Assembly (NCBI GenBank): GCA_017848205.1
Contig: JAGDDO010000036.1
Coordinates: 1 to 22,134 of the forward strand
Source of the DNA: Oscillospiraceae bacterium
GTDB lineage: Bacteria; Bacillota_A; Clostridia; Oscillospirales; Ruminococcaceae
Direction of reading: 5' to 3'
DNA length: 22,134 nt
Shown here: piece by piece, positions 1 to 7,072 of the stretch
Position numbering within the stretch: the first letter of the stretch is position 1
How the letters are laid out: each line of letters begins with the position of its first letter
Notes under the pieces: generated by a model
Database searches by the model: none
Told to the model about the DNA's origin: nothing
Seen by the model: only the letters and a program-made list of their open reading frames with translations
Translations under genes and position numbers: made by a program

Positions 1-1312
1 GTACAATATTTACATTATCGATAGCCTCGAAAGGCTTTTCTTCAAATCCGAGAGACCTGTACATAGGATCAAGAGCATGTTCAAATCCGAATACTGAACC
101 GAATACCAGTCCGAAGAAGGCACTTGAAAGTCCTATTCTTGAAATTATCGCACAGAGTTTATTCTTTGTTTTCTTATAAAGCAGAGCGCCTGCAATGGAT
201 ATCACAAGTCCCTGTCCGAGATCACCGAACATTATGCCGAACAGCAGTGTGTAGGTGATTGCCACCAGTGTGGTCGGATTGAATCCGTCGTAGGAAGGAA
301 GTCCGTACATTTCGACAAACAGTGAAAACGGATTGGTGAATTTGTTTGTCTTGAGTTTTACCGGTACTTCAAGTGAAACGTCGGAATCAGGCGGCTTTAT
401 TACTACGGATACACCAGGTATCTTGCTTAAAGGCTTTTCAAAATTCTCTGCCTGTTTCGCGGGTACAAAGCCCACAAGCAGGAAGTTGTCTTTGAGAACA
501 CTTGCCTTCGAACGAAGCTCAAAGCAGTCATAAAGCGCTTTGAACCTGCAGAACACCTTGTTTATCCTTTCTTTTTCAGATTCAATAAGATCGTTACGTC
601 TTTTTTCCAGTTCAGAAGCTTTCGCCTTTGCTTCAGAATATTTCTGATTTACGTCCTCGATCTCCTTTTCAGGTTTGCCTTTTACATAATCAGGCAGCCA
701 GATCCTTTCAAAATAAAGATCTGAAAAGATTTTGTCCGCTTTCTTTAAGCATTCCACCGGAGCAAAATACATACCCCAGTAGTAATCATCGTCCACATCG
801 TAGTGAACAAATGCGAAAGCGTCTTTCTCATAGTAGGCAAGCTTGCTGAAGCTGTCACACGGAAGCCTGCCGAAACGAACATGGATGTGTTTACAGCCTG
901 AAAGCTTTTCCATGTCTATGTCAAGTCCCTGAAGATGCTTAAGCTGTGCGATTATCTGCTCGTACTGAAGAATGCTGTTTCTGTTTTCAGATATCTCTTC
1001 ACCAAGAAGTCTTATCTTTTCGCTTGTTTCAGAAACATACTCCGAAAGTGATTCCAGTGATTCATTCTCAATATCAGAATAATCAGTCCGCCGGAACTTA
1101 AAATCTGAACCGAGATCAACAGCAACGATCTTTTCAAGAGTTTCTCTGTACGGGTTTTCTTCATGCAGGACAGATAAACCGCTGTCTTCGAGGTCCGCGG
1201 AAGATGCTGATTCGATATGGAAACAGCCGCTTTCCACACACTTTGTTATGACCCTGTCGAGGCTGTCCAGTTTGCCTGCAATGTTCACAAGCTGCATTTT
1301 CTCAATTGACAT
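1..1312 (-). CDS. ntpI: V-type ATP synthase subunit I (partial, 3' end outside window)
   Basis: This is the membrane stator subunit (a/I) of the archaeal/bacterial V-type ATPase, which couples ion flow through the membrane to the rotor. The frame is open from an ATG at 1312 to the left edge (437 codons) with no stop, so the C-terminal membrane half lies outside the window. A strong AAGGAGG site lies just upstream of the ATG. The first ~300 residues are hydrophilic and coiled-coil-like (for example KGKPEKEIEDVNQKYSEAKA). They are followed by the start of the membrane domain with the family-typical NPFSLFVEMYGLPSYDGFNP and GIMFGDLGQGL stretches. It is the third V-ATPase gene of the operon, after subunits H and C, and is separated from subunit C by a hairpin-rich repeat. 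Family assignment is secure; the length and downstream genes cannot be seen. Confidence 0.93.
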   Translation of the reverse strand, partial: MSIEKMQLVNIAGKLDSLDRVITKCVESGCFHIESASSADLEDSGLSVLHEENPYRETLEKIVAVDLGSDFKFRRTDYSDIENESLESLSEYVSETSEKIRLLGEEISENRNSILQYEQIIAQLKHLQGLDIDMEKLSGCKHIHVRFGRLPCDSFSKLAYYEKDAFAFVHYDVDDDYYWGMYFAPVECLKKADKIFSDLYFERIWLPDYVKGKPEKEIEDVNQKYSEAKAKASELEKRRNDLIESEKERINKVFCRFKALYDCFELRSKASVLKDNFLLVGFVPAKQAENFEKPLSKIPGVSVVIKPPDSDVSLEVPVKLKTNKFTNPFSLFVEMYGLPSYDGFNPTTLVAITYTLLFGIMFGDLGQGLVISIAGALLYKKTKNKLCAIISRIGLSSAFFGLVFGSVFGFEHALDPMYRSLGFEEKPFEAIDNVNIV

Positions 1313-1387
1313 AATAATCCCTCCTTTTCCTCTCGGCCGCGGCACATTGCACCGGCTTAACTTTGATCAAATAGTGAATTTCCTTAT

Positions 1388-1495
1388 GGAAACGCTGATT
1401 TATTCATAAATCAGCATGGGGCACGGGGCGAAGCCCCGCAAATCCCACCTCCGGAAATCCGGCAAAGCCGGATTTCCGATTTAATCAGTGTTTCC
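1388..1495. repeat. Intergenic MITE/REP-like element, copy A
   Basis: The element is 108 bp long and bounded by imperfect terminal inverted repeats: GGAAACGCTGATT on the left and AATCAGTGTTTCC on the right. Inside are two perfect hairpins: CGGGGC-GAA-GCCCCG at 1424-1438 and a 25-base one at 1453-1477 with an 11-bp stem around AAA. The same two hairpin modules, in the same order and about 15-20 bases apart, occur in inverted orientation at 4659-4712. It lies in the 208-base gap between subunits C and I, so it will be transcribed and fold within the operon mRNA. There is no coding potential and no clear target-site duplication. Confidence 0.75.
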
Positions 1496-1520
1496 TTAGT
1501 ATTTGTTTTTTCTCACAGTA

Positions 1521-2570
1521 TTATGTCGGTATGACCATTGACAGAATATTATCAGCACTTCTGCCGTATCTTATTCCTTCAATGACCGTAATAATATTGT
1601 CAACTTCGAGTTCATCAAGAAGTACAAGTGAATATACACTTACAGCCGCACTTTGCGAAAAAGCAAGCGCACGTCTTGCCATTTTGCTGCGCAGCTTACG
1701 TACTTCGGTCTCAAAGTTTTCTGAATTATCAAAATCAATTTCCCTGCCGTAGTAGGTTTTTGAAAAAGCCTTCAGAAATTCCTCGCTGTTCTCATTTTCG
1801 AAAAGCTCGGTCTTCGACTTCTTATTCAGCTTCCTGTAAAAAGGAAGAAGTTTTTTGTCAATTTCCGCACTGGAAAGGCCATAAAACTTCTTCATTCGGT
1901 AAGCATTAATTATGTTTATAAGGTCTATCTGTGTTTTTATCTGTGTCAGAAGTTCCTCTGCCGTTTTTTTCGGAAGCTCTTTGTTTATTGTATCCATGAG
2001 CCACTGATAGTAGAAGGTTCTGAGCTTTATCTCACAATTCAAATAATCGACATGACCGTTTTCATCGACTGCGATGGTCTTTAATACCGGATAGTATCTG
2101 GTATGTCTGAGCACAGCAAGCATTTCCTTTATATTCTTTGCCTTTGCAAGTTCAATAAGGTTGATTCCGGTCTTTCCTATAAGGTAAGCCGGCATTGCTG
2201 TGATGTAATCCTCGCTCGAATCAGCGTTTATGTGAAGAATTACACTGAGTATCTCGCGTATCTCGGAAAGAACGATCAGGTAATTGTAGAACTGGTCTTT
2301 CCGGAGCTGCTGAAAATCGACGATGTTTATATACCGGTCGAAGGAATACCTGCGTATTACCGATTCAAGATACCCTCGGTGAACTGTTGCGGTGTTTACA
2401 CTGGAAAGAGCCGCAGAGTAACTTGTGCTTTTCTTAAGATACTCTGCTGCCTCTGATACGCTTTTGCGTCCTGCCAGTTCCCTGTAATCCGCTTCTGTAA
2501 GTCTTTTTCCGTGTAAAGCTCTTGCGCGTGCTACCGTGGCATTAGTTGAAAACTTAACCAACGTTCTCAC
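1521..2570 (-). CDS. ntpC: V-type ATP synthase subunit C (central-stalk d/C subunit)
   Basis: This subunit links the rotor central stalk to the membrane ring of the V-ATPase. The 349-residue product fits the family length and shows the all-helical V-ATPase C/d pattern. That includes an N-terminal ATVARARALHGKRLTEADY segment followed by repeated Leu/Tyr-rich helices such as DLINIINAYRMKKFYGL. The start is a non-ATG codon: GTG at 2570, with TTG at 2564 as an alternative better placed behind a GGTGAG site. The reading frame begins inside the end of the upstream subunit H gene (17-base overlap with GTG), which suggests translational coupling. It ends in TAA. The next gene, subunit I, is reached only after the hairpin repeat at 1388-1495. 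Confidence 0.93.
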   Translation of the reverse strand: MRTLVKFSTNATVARARALHGKRLTEADYRELAGRKSVSEAAEYLKKSTSYSAALSSVNTATVHRGYLESVIRRYSFDRYINIVDFQQLRKDQFYNYLIVLSEIREILSVILHINADSSEDYITAMPAYLIGKTGINLIELAKAKNIKEMLAVLRHTRYYPVLKTIAVDENGHVDYLNCEIKLRTFYYQWLMDTINKELPKKTAEELLTQIKTQIDLINIINAYRMKKFYGLSSAEIDKKLLPFYRKLNKKSKTELFENENSEEFLKAFSKTYYGREIDFDNSENFETEVRKLRSKMARRALAFSQSAAVSVYSLVLLDELEVDNIITVIEGIRYGRSADNILSMVIPT

Positions 2571-2874
2571 CCACTATCGCACGGAAGATCTTTTCCTCAA
2601 TAACTGAATGGCTGTTTTCAAAGGCTTCATCAAGAGCTTTGAGTTTCTGAGAGCATTCTTCGTTTATACGGTTTACGTCTGTCTCAGTTTCTCCGCGGTA
2701 GAAGCTTCGAACCTTATCCATTCTGCTTTCAGCTCTGGCCATAAGGTTTTCCTTAAGTTCCAGTGCTTCCTTTTCAGAATCCTCGACACGCTTTCTGCCT
2801 GCTTCCTCAGCTTCTGTAAGCCTTCTGTCAGCTTCACTGTCGATCTCAACGATCCTGTTTACTATATTTTCCAT
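2554..2874 (-). CDS. V-type ATP synthase subunit H-like coiled-coil protein
   Basis: This small protein of 106 residues is almost entirely charged heptad-type helix (for example DSEADRRLTEAEEAGRKRV). That is the expected architecture of the archaeal-type subunit H/G peripheral-stalk protein, which pairs with subunit E. I place the start at ATG 2874, seven bases after GGGG. A GTG one codon upstream at 2877 is also possible but sits closer to the ribosome site. It is encoded immediately after the DUF711 gene (stop at 2910) and overlaps the start of subunit C, the order expected at the head of a V-ATPase operon. The sequence is low-complexity, so family assignment rests mainly on length and context. 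Confidence 0.82.
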   Translation of the reverse strand: MENIVNRIVEIDSEADRRLTEAEEAGRKRVEDSEKEALELKENLMARAESRMDKVRSFYRGETETDVNRINEECSQKLKALDEAFENSHSVIEEKIFRAIVGENVG

Positions 2875-2909
2875 CACATCACCCCATTAACAGCGCCTTC
2901 ACGCAATGC

Positions 2910-4268
2910 TTAGTTCTTTACGCTGTGCATTGGTGCAGGAAGTCTGCCGCCTCGTGAAATAAATTTTTCTGCTGATCCGCTGTGGAGCTTCATAATAGGT
3001 GCATGACCAAGAAGTCCGCCGAATTCGAGAGTATCTCCTTCCTTCTTGCCGATGGCAGGAATTACTCTTACAGCAGTTGTTTTATTGTTAACCATACCGA
3101 TACATGCTTCATCAGCGATGATAGCTGAAATTGTTGAAGCAGGTGTATCGCCAGGAATAACGATCATATCAAGACCAACTGAGCATACAGCAGTCATGGC
3201 TTCGAGCTTGTCGAGCTGAAGAACACCGGCTTCTGCTGAAGCGATCATGCCTGCGTCTTCTGAAACAGGAATGAATGCACCTGAAAGACCGCCGATGTGT
3301 GATGAAGCCATTACGCCGCCCTTCTTAACTGCGTCGTTAAGGAGCGCAAGAGCTGCAGTTGTTCCGTGAATACCGCATGTTTCAAGACCGAGTTCTTCAA
3401 GAATATGAGCAACACTGTCGCCTACTGCCGGAGTCGGAGCAAGTGAAAGATCAACAATACCGAACGGAACTCCGAGCATCTTTGAAGCTCTTGAACCAAC
3501 GAGCTGTCCCATTCTTGTGATCTTGAATGCAGTCTTCTTGATAACGTCTGCGATCTGAGATATATCTGCATCAGGATACTTTGCTACTGCCGCACGTACA
3601 ACACCAGGGCCAGAAACGCCGACATTGATAACGCAGTCAGGTTCGCCAACACCGTGGAATGCACCAGCCATAAACGGATTGTCTTCAACGGCATTGCAGA
3701 ATACAACGAGCTTTGCAGGTCCGATACAGTCACGGTCTGCTGTTATTTCAGCACTTTCCCTTACTATCTTACCCATGAGGGCAACGGCAACCATGTTGAT
3801 ACCTGTACGTGTAGAACCTACGTTTACTGATGAACAGATGTTTGAAGTTCTTGAAAGTGCTTCAGGGATAGAGTTGATAAGTTCAAGGTCGCCTGCGCTG
3901 AAGCCCTTCTGAACAAGAGCTGAGTAACCGCCGATAAAGTTTACTCCGCACTGGTCAGCTGCCTTCTGGAGCGCAAGAGCGAATCTTACAGGATCCTTCT
4001 TGTCACATGCAGCGCTTACCATTGCGATAGGAGTAACTGAAATTCTCTTGTTGATGATCGGGATACCATATTCCTTTTCGATCTGTTCGCCTGTCTTTAC
4101 AAGATCCTTAGCCTTTGTAACGATCTTGTTGTAGACCTTATCGCACGCCTTGTCGATATCGCTGTCGATACAGTCAAGAAGTGAGATACCCATTGTTATC
4201 GTTCTGATGTCAAGACATTCGTCCTGGATCATGCGGATAGTTTCAAGTATGTCATATGCATTTAACAT
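2910..4268 (-). CDS. DUF711 / PFL (UPF0210) family protein
   Basis: The product has 452 residues, the usual length of UPF0210 proteins. It contains glycine-rich segments such as [12 protein letters not shown] and [19 protein letters not shown], with the pyruvate-formate-lyase-like fold features noted for the family. Biochemical function is not established. The ATG at 4268 follows AGAAGGAG by 9 bases. It lies 24 bases downstream of the ACT-domain gene, and this ACT-DUF711 pairing is conserved in many bacteria, implying the ACT protein regulates or partners the larger protein. Here the unit continues into V-ATPase genes after a gap of only about 35 bases. The stop is TAA. Confidence 0.93.
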   Translation of the reverse strand: MLNAYDILETIRMIQDECLDIRTITMGISLLDCIDSDIDKACDKVYNKIVTKAKDLVKTGEQIEKEYGIPIINKRISVTPIAMVSAACDKKDPVRFALALQKAADQCGVNFIGGYSALVQKGFSAGDLELINSIPEALSRTSNICSSVNVGSTRTGINMVAVALMGKIVRESAEITADRDCIGPAKLVVFCNAVEDNPFMAGAFHGVGEPDCVINVGVSGPGVVRAAVAKYPDADISQIADVIKKTAFKITRMGQLVGSRASKMLGVPFGIVDLSLAPTPAVGDSVAHILEELGLETCGIHGTTAALALLNDAVKKGGVMASSHIGGLSGAFIPVSEDAGMIASAEAGVLQLDKLEAMTAVCSVGLDMIVIPGDTPASTISAIIADEACIGMVNNKTTAVRVIPAIGKKEGDTLEFGGLLGHAPIMKLHSGSAEKFISRGGRLPAPMHSVKN

Positions 4269-4292
4269 TAATAACTTCTCCTTCTAAGAAAA

Positions 4293-4562
4293 TCAGATCT
4301 CGTGCATGGAATTAAAAATGTCCTCATGCATAGTGTGTATTGATAATTTAAGTTCATCACCCAGTGCTGCCATCTCATCAGCGAGCTTTGCAAAATCTGT
4401 GTTGAGCTTTGAAATGTCAACGAGCATGATCATTGCGAAGAGTTCCTGAAGTACAGACTATGTAACTTCAGTTACGTTAGCATTGTACTTTGCACAAACT
4501 GAGCTGACTTTAGCAAGAATTCCAACATTATCTTTACCTATTACAGTAATAACTGCTCTCAT
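4293..4562 (-). CDS. ACT-domain protein (UPF0237 family) with in-frame TAG at codon 35
   Basis: Read through one TAG, this frame gives an 89-residue ACT-domain protein. The N-terminal half is MRAVITVIGKDNVGILAKVS and the C-terminal half includes LQELFAMIMLVDISK and HEDIFNSMHEI, all matching the UPF0237 family. ATG 4562 sits behind a GGAGG site. The TAG at 4458-4460 falls between EVT and SVLQE, exactly where family members typically have Gln (pattern ISQT). One base change (CAG to TAG) would explain it. There is no frameshift, and the downstream 54 codons remain perfectly conserved in type, with a normal TGA end. It is the first gene of the ACT-DUF711-V-ATPase transcript. It could be a recent nonsense mutation, a base-call error, or a recoded codon. 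Confidence 0.85.
4458..4460 (-). other. In-frame amber (TAG) codon within the ACT-domain gene
   Basis: On the minus strand this codon reads TAG (cta on plus) between ACA and TCT. Homologous context on both sides aligns without gap, and the family residue here is usually glutamine. Confidence 0.85.
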
Positions 4563-4603
4563 AGTAAAAAACCTCCGGATGTTTAGTATATTTTAACCTA
4601 TTA

Positions 4604-4632
4604 ATTATAGCACATATAACTAAACAAGTCAA
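4604..4632 (-). promoter_or_regulatory. Sigma-A promoter for the ACT-DUF711-V-ATPase operon
   Basis: The -35 TTGACT is at 4627-4632 and the -10 TATAAT at 4604-4609, with a 17-base spacer. Transcription should start near 4597, giving a leader of roughly 35 bases ahead of the ACT-domain ATG. Confidence 0.8.
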
Positions 4633-4649
4633 TGAACTTCGTTAAATAT

Positions 4650-4745
4650 TACTATAAGCTGCAAATCCGGCTTCGCCGGATTTGCAGACAGAGGGGACGG
4701 GGCTTCGCCCCGAACCCCAGCATTGATTTTCGTTAGGAAAACACG
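4650..4745. repeat. Intergenic hairpin repeat, copy B (inverted relative to copy A)
   Basis: A 29-base perfect hairpin lies at 4659-4687 (13-bp stem, loop TTC). It is followed by CGGGGC-TTC-GCCCCG at 4698-4712. Reverse complemented, the two modules occur in the same order as in the copy at 1388-1495, with core stems of the same sequence (AAATCCGGC and CGGGGC). The terminal inverted repeats of copy A are only partly recognisable here. It lies between the end of the EAL gene and the promoter of the ACT operon and could act as a terminator for the EAL gene. Confidence 0.7.
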
Positions 4746-4835
4746 ACTTAGCCCGAACTAATGCAATGATCATTCAAAATAAAACGCAGCTTTGCCAGTT
4801 TCTTTGAATATTTTTGCTCAGTCTGAACGTTACTG

Positions 4836-6794
4836 TCATTCTCTTTCTATAAGATCGATAAAGTCCTTCTCAGAAAGAGGTTTCGAGAAATAGTATCCCT
4901 GCAGATAGTCGCAGCCGAGTTCGGTCAGAAGTTCTATCTGTTCTTCTGTCTCAACGCCTTCGCAGAGAGCTTTTTTCTTCATTTTATGGACCATATCCAC
5001 TGAAACTTTAAGGAGTTCCATACCCTCCTCGCTCTTTGCGGAATTCCAGAGAATGCTCTTGTCGATCTTGATTATGTCAGCACCAAGGGAAAACACTGAA
5101 GTGATGTTCGAATAGCCTGTGCCGTAATCGTCTATGGAAAACTGAAATCCCTGGGATTTGAGCAGTTCTATAACTTCGGAAAGATGCTCATAGTCTTCGG
5201 CGGCAACTGATTCGGTGATCTCAAAATTGATCATATCTCTGCGGATTCCGATGGAATCAACAATATTCTTTATGTTCTCAGCAAATCCGTCCTTAACACA
5301 TTCAAGAACGGAAAGGTTGACATTGATGCTCTCCATTCCGTTTTTCTGCGGAATACCTGTGTCGATGAACCGGCATACTTCCTTAAGAACAAATTCATCA
5401 AGTCTGTCGATTACACCAAGCTGTTCAGCGATCGGAATGAATTCATCCGGAAAGATCATACCCATGTTTTTGTCCTTCATTCTGAGAAGTGCCTCAGCGC
5501 CGTGGAGCGTTCTGTCAATATTATAAGTCGCCTGATAGTATACCTCAAAGGCATTTTCATCAAGACCGTTTGTTACAGCCTTTTCAACTGCAGCACGGCG
5601 GATGATGCGTTCAAGTGACTTGTCGTCCACGATTCCGGAGCCGATATCCTTAGGAAGCAGACATTCTGCGAAATAGAGGACTTCCTCGGCACCTGCTGCA
5701 AGTTCCGGAACATCTATAAGCAGGAATTTTGCAGAAAGATGCAGGTTTATGTTTCCGAGTCTCCATGCAGATCTGAAACGGGTGCTTATTTTTTCCTCGA
5801 TCTCAGCCGCTTCATTTTTTGAGGTATTGTAAAACGTAATGGCAAATCTTCTGTTACCCACTGCATAAATACAGTACTTGTCGACAACCGAAGCAAGATA
5901 TTCCGATACCATTCTGCAGGCTGCATCGCGGTCGATCTTTACTGATATTACAGAATGGGAATTACGGTCAATGTCGATGCTTCGTATTATAAGCACCTTA
6001 AGCGGAATATGGTTGCTGACAGCCGCACGTACATCAAGTGCGAATGCTGCGGAATTATAAGCATCAAGTTCCACGTTTCTTCTGTCATCCTCATTTTCGA
6101 TAAACAGAAGAACACCAGTGAGTCCGAGAGCTTCCATGAGTATTTCCACACGGTACTGTTTGAACAGAAGCTGAATCACAATTCCGCTGCATGCAAGCAT
6201 GAAACATATAGCGATGGATCGTTTTCTTCCTCTGGAAAGAATGCTCCATGATTTCATAAACATGATAAAAGCATGTATCACCCAGATCGCAGAAAAGCCG
6301 TAGATGAATATATATTCTCCCCACGACCTGTGAAACGCCCTGTCTTCACTGTAATACCAGCACCACTGCGTCAAAGGATTTATCAGGATCATAATTTCGG
6401 TGATAACAGCCAGTATGACCGGCGACCTGCCGACAAATGAATATTTTCTGATGCCCTGCCGCTTTCCCGGCGTATCTGAAACGACGGAACGGCCCACTAC
6501 AAACGAAAGATAATAATAAAGCACCGGAGGCACAAGATTATGGGTAAAGAAATAGATTTGCTTTGATAATTTCGAAGCCAGAAAAGCAGCGTCTGACACT
6601 GCTGCAGCTTCATCAGTACTGACATTCACAAGCTCACAGACCGCATTGATACCGATAAGAACGAGAATGGTTATGTAAAGCTTATTCTGTATTTTTCCTG
6701 TATGCCCGTCAAGAAGCGTAAAAAGAAGATTCATCAGACAGATACATAAAACAGCAAGAGCTATACCATAATCCAGACTTGAATATACTATCAT
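4836..6794 (-). CDS. Membrane-anchored EAL-domain cyclic-di-GMP phosphodiesterase
   Basis: This predicted enzyme hydrolyses cyclic-di-GMP to pGpG, lowering the second-messenger level. Of 652 residues, the first ~230 hold about seven hydrophobic segments (for example LAVLCICLMNLLFTLL and YIFIYGFSAIWVIHAFIMF), a sensor-type membrane module. Residues ~240-385 look like a degenerate GGDEF-type domain with no GGDEF motif visible. The EAL domain spans ~400-650 and retains the catalytic set: EAL at residue 434 (GAEALLR), Asn in NVNLS, Glu in FEITES, the Asp pair in IDDYGTGYSN, Lys in IKIDKS, Glu in CEGVETEEQ, and QGYYFSKPL. It is therefore likely active. ATG 6794 follows AAAGGAGGG. It appears monocistronic, with its own promoter and a structured leader. 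The stop is TGA. Confidence 0.92.
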   Translation of the reverse strand: MIVYSSLDYGIALAVLCICLMNLLFTLLDGHTGKIQNKLYITILVLIGINAVCELVNVSTDEAAAVSDAAFLASKLSKQIYFFTHNLVPPVLYYYLSFVVGRSVVSDTPGKRQGIRKYSFVGRSPVILAVITEIMILINPLTQWCWYYSEDRAFHRSWGEYIFIYGFSAIWVIHAFIMFMKSWSILSRGRKRSIAICFMLACSGIVIQLLFKQYRVEILMEALGLTGVLLFIENEDDRRNVELDAYNSAAFALDVRAAVSNHIPLKVLIIRSIDIDRNSHSVISVKIDRDAACRMVSEYLASVVDKYCIYAVGNRRFAITFYNTSKNEAAEIEEKISTRFRSAWRLGNINLHLSAKFLLIDVPELAAGAEEVLYFAECLLPKDIGSGIVDDKSLERIIRRAAVEKAVTNGLDENAFEVYYQATYNIDRTLHGAEALLRMKDKNMGMIFPDEFIPIAEQLGVIDRLDEFVLKEVCRFIDTGIPQKNGMESINVNLSVLECVKDGFAENIKNIVDSIGIRRDMINFEITESVAAEDYEHLSEVIELLKSQGFQFSIDDYGTGYSNITSVFSLGADIIKIDKSILWNSAKSEEGMELLKVSVDMVHKMKKKALCEGVETEEQIELLTELGCDYLQGYYFSKPLSEKDFIDLIERE

Positions 6795-6854
6795 ATACCC
6801 GTAATCCCTCCTTTACATAAAATTCATAAATTTAATATTCTATGTAAATATCAT

Positions 6855-6919
6855 AAACACCGGTCATCAGCCGACAGTCAAGGTATCGGCCGGAACACCC
6901 CTGCTTAAGACCGGTGTTT
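6855..6919 (-). promoter_or_regulatory. Structured leader RNA of the EAL gene, class not identified
   Basis: An 11-bp outer stem (AAACACCGGTC pairing with GACCGGTGTTT) encloses about 43 bases containing an inner GCCGA/TCGGC hairpin. It lies inside the ~145-base 5' leader. A second, weaker hairpin (TTTACATA pairing with TATGTAAA) ends directly against the GGAGG ribosome site, which could gate translation. I compared the sequence from memory with cyclic-di-GMP-I and -II and other common riboswitch consensus motifs and saw no match. Confidence 0.5.
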
Positions 6920-6947
6920 TTTAAATTTCACGTCTATATTTATTGTT

Positions 6948-6976
6948 ATTATACCACACTTTTCACAGATTTTCAA
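6948..6976 (-). promoter_or_regulatory. Sigma-A promoter for the EAL phosphodiesterase gene
   Basis: The -35 TTGAAA is at 6971-6976 and the -10 TATAAT at 6948-6953, with a 17-base spacer. The predicted start near 6940 leaves a leader of about 145 bases. Confidence 0.82.
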
Positions 6977-6994
6977 TCCAAATTACGAAAATAT

Positions 6995-7048
6995 AAAAGC
7001 ACAGCCGTGACGAATCATGATTCTGACTTTCGCCGAAGCTGTGCTTTT
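6995..7048 (-). terminator. Intrinsic terminator of the acyl-CoA ligase gene
   Basis: The arms AAAAGCACAGC and GCTGTGCTTTT form an 11-bp stem. The loop contains the palindrome GAATCATGATTC. U-rich sequence follows on the minus strand, and the hairpin is symmetric enough to work in both directions. It lies 25 bases past the stop of the ligase gene. Confidence 0.75.
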
Positions 7049-7072
7049 TCCTGCTTTCAGAGTAAAAGCAGA

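Noticed and set aside
1012..1239. A 75-codon minus-strand frame in the V-ATPase I region
   Set aside because: It is out of frame with the subunit I gene, which is open and homologous through the same bases.
6855..6919. Cyclic-di-GMP riboswitch in front of the EAL gene
   Set aside because: The context is attractive, but I could not match either known cyclic-di-GMP aptamer consensus, so it is reported only as an unclassified structure.
6995..7048. Palindrome GAATCATGATTC as an operator
   Set aside because: It sits in the loop of a terminator-type hairpin after a stop codon and away from promoter hexamers.
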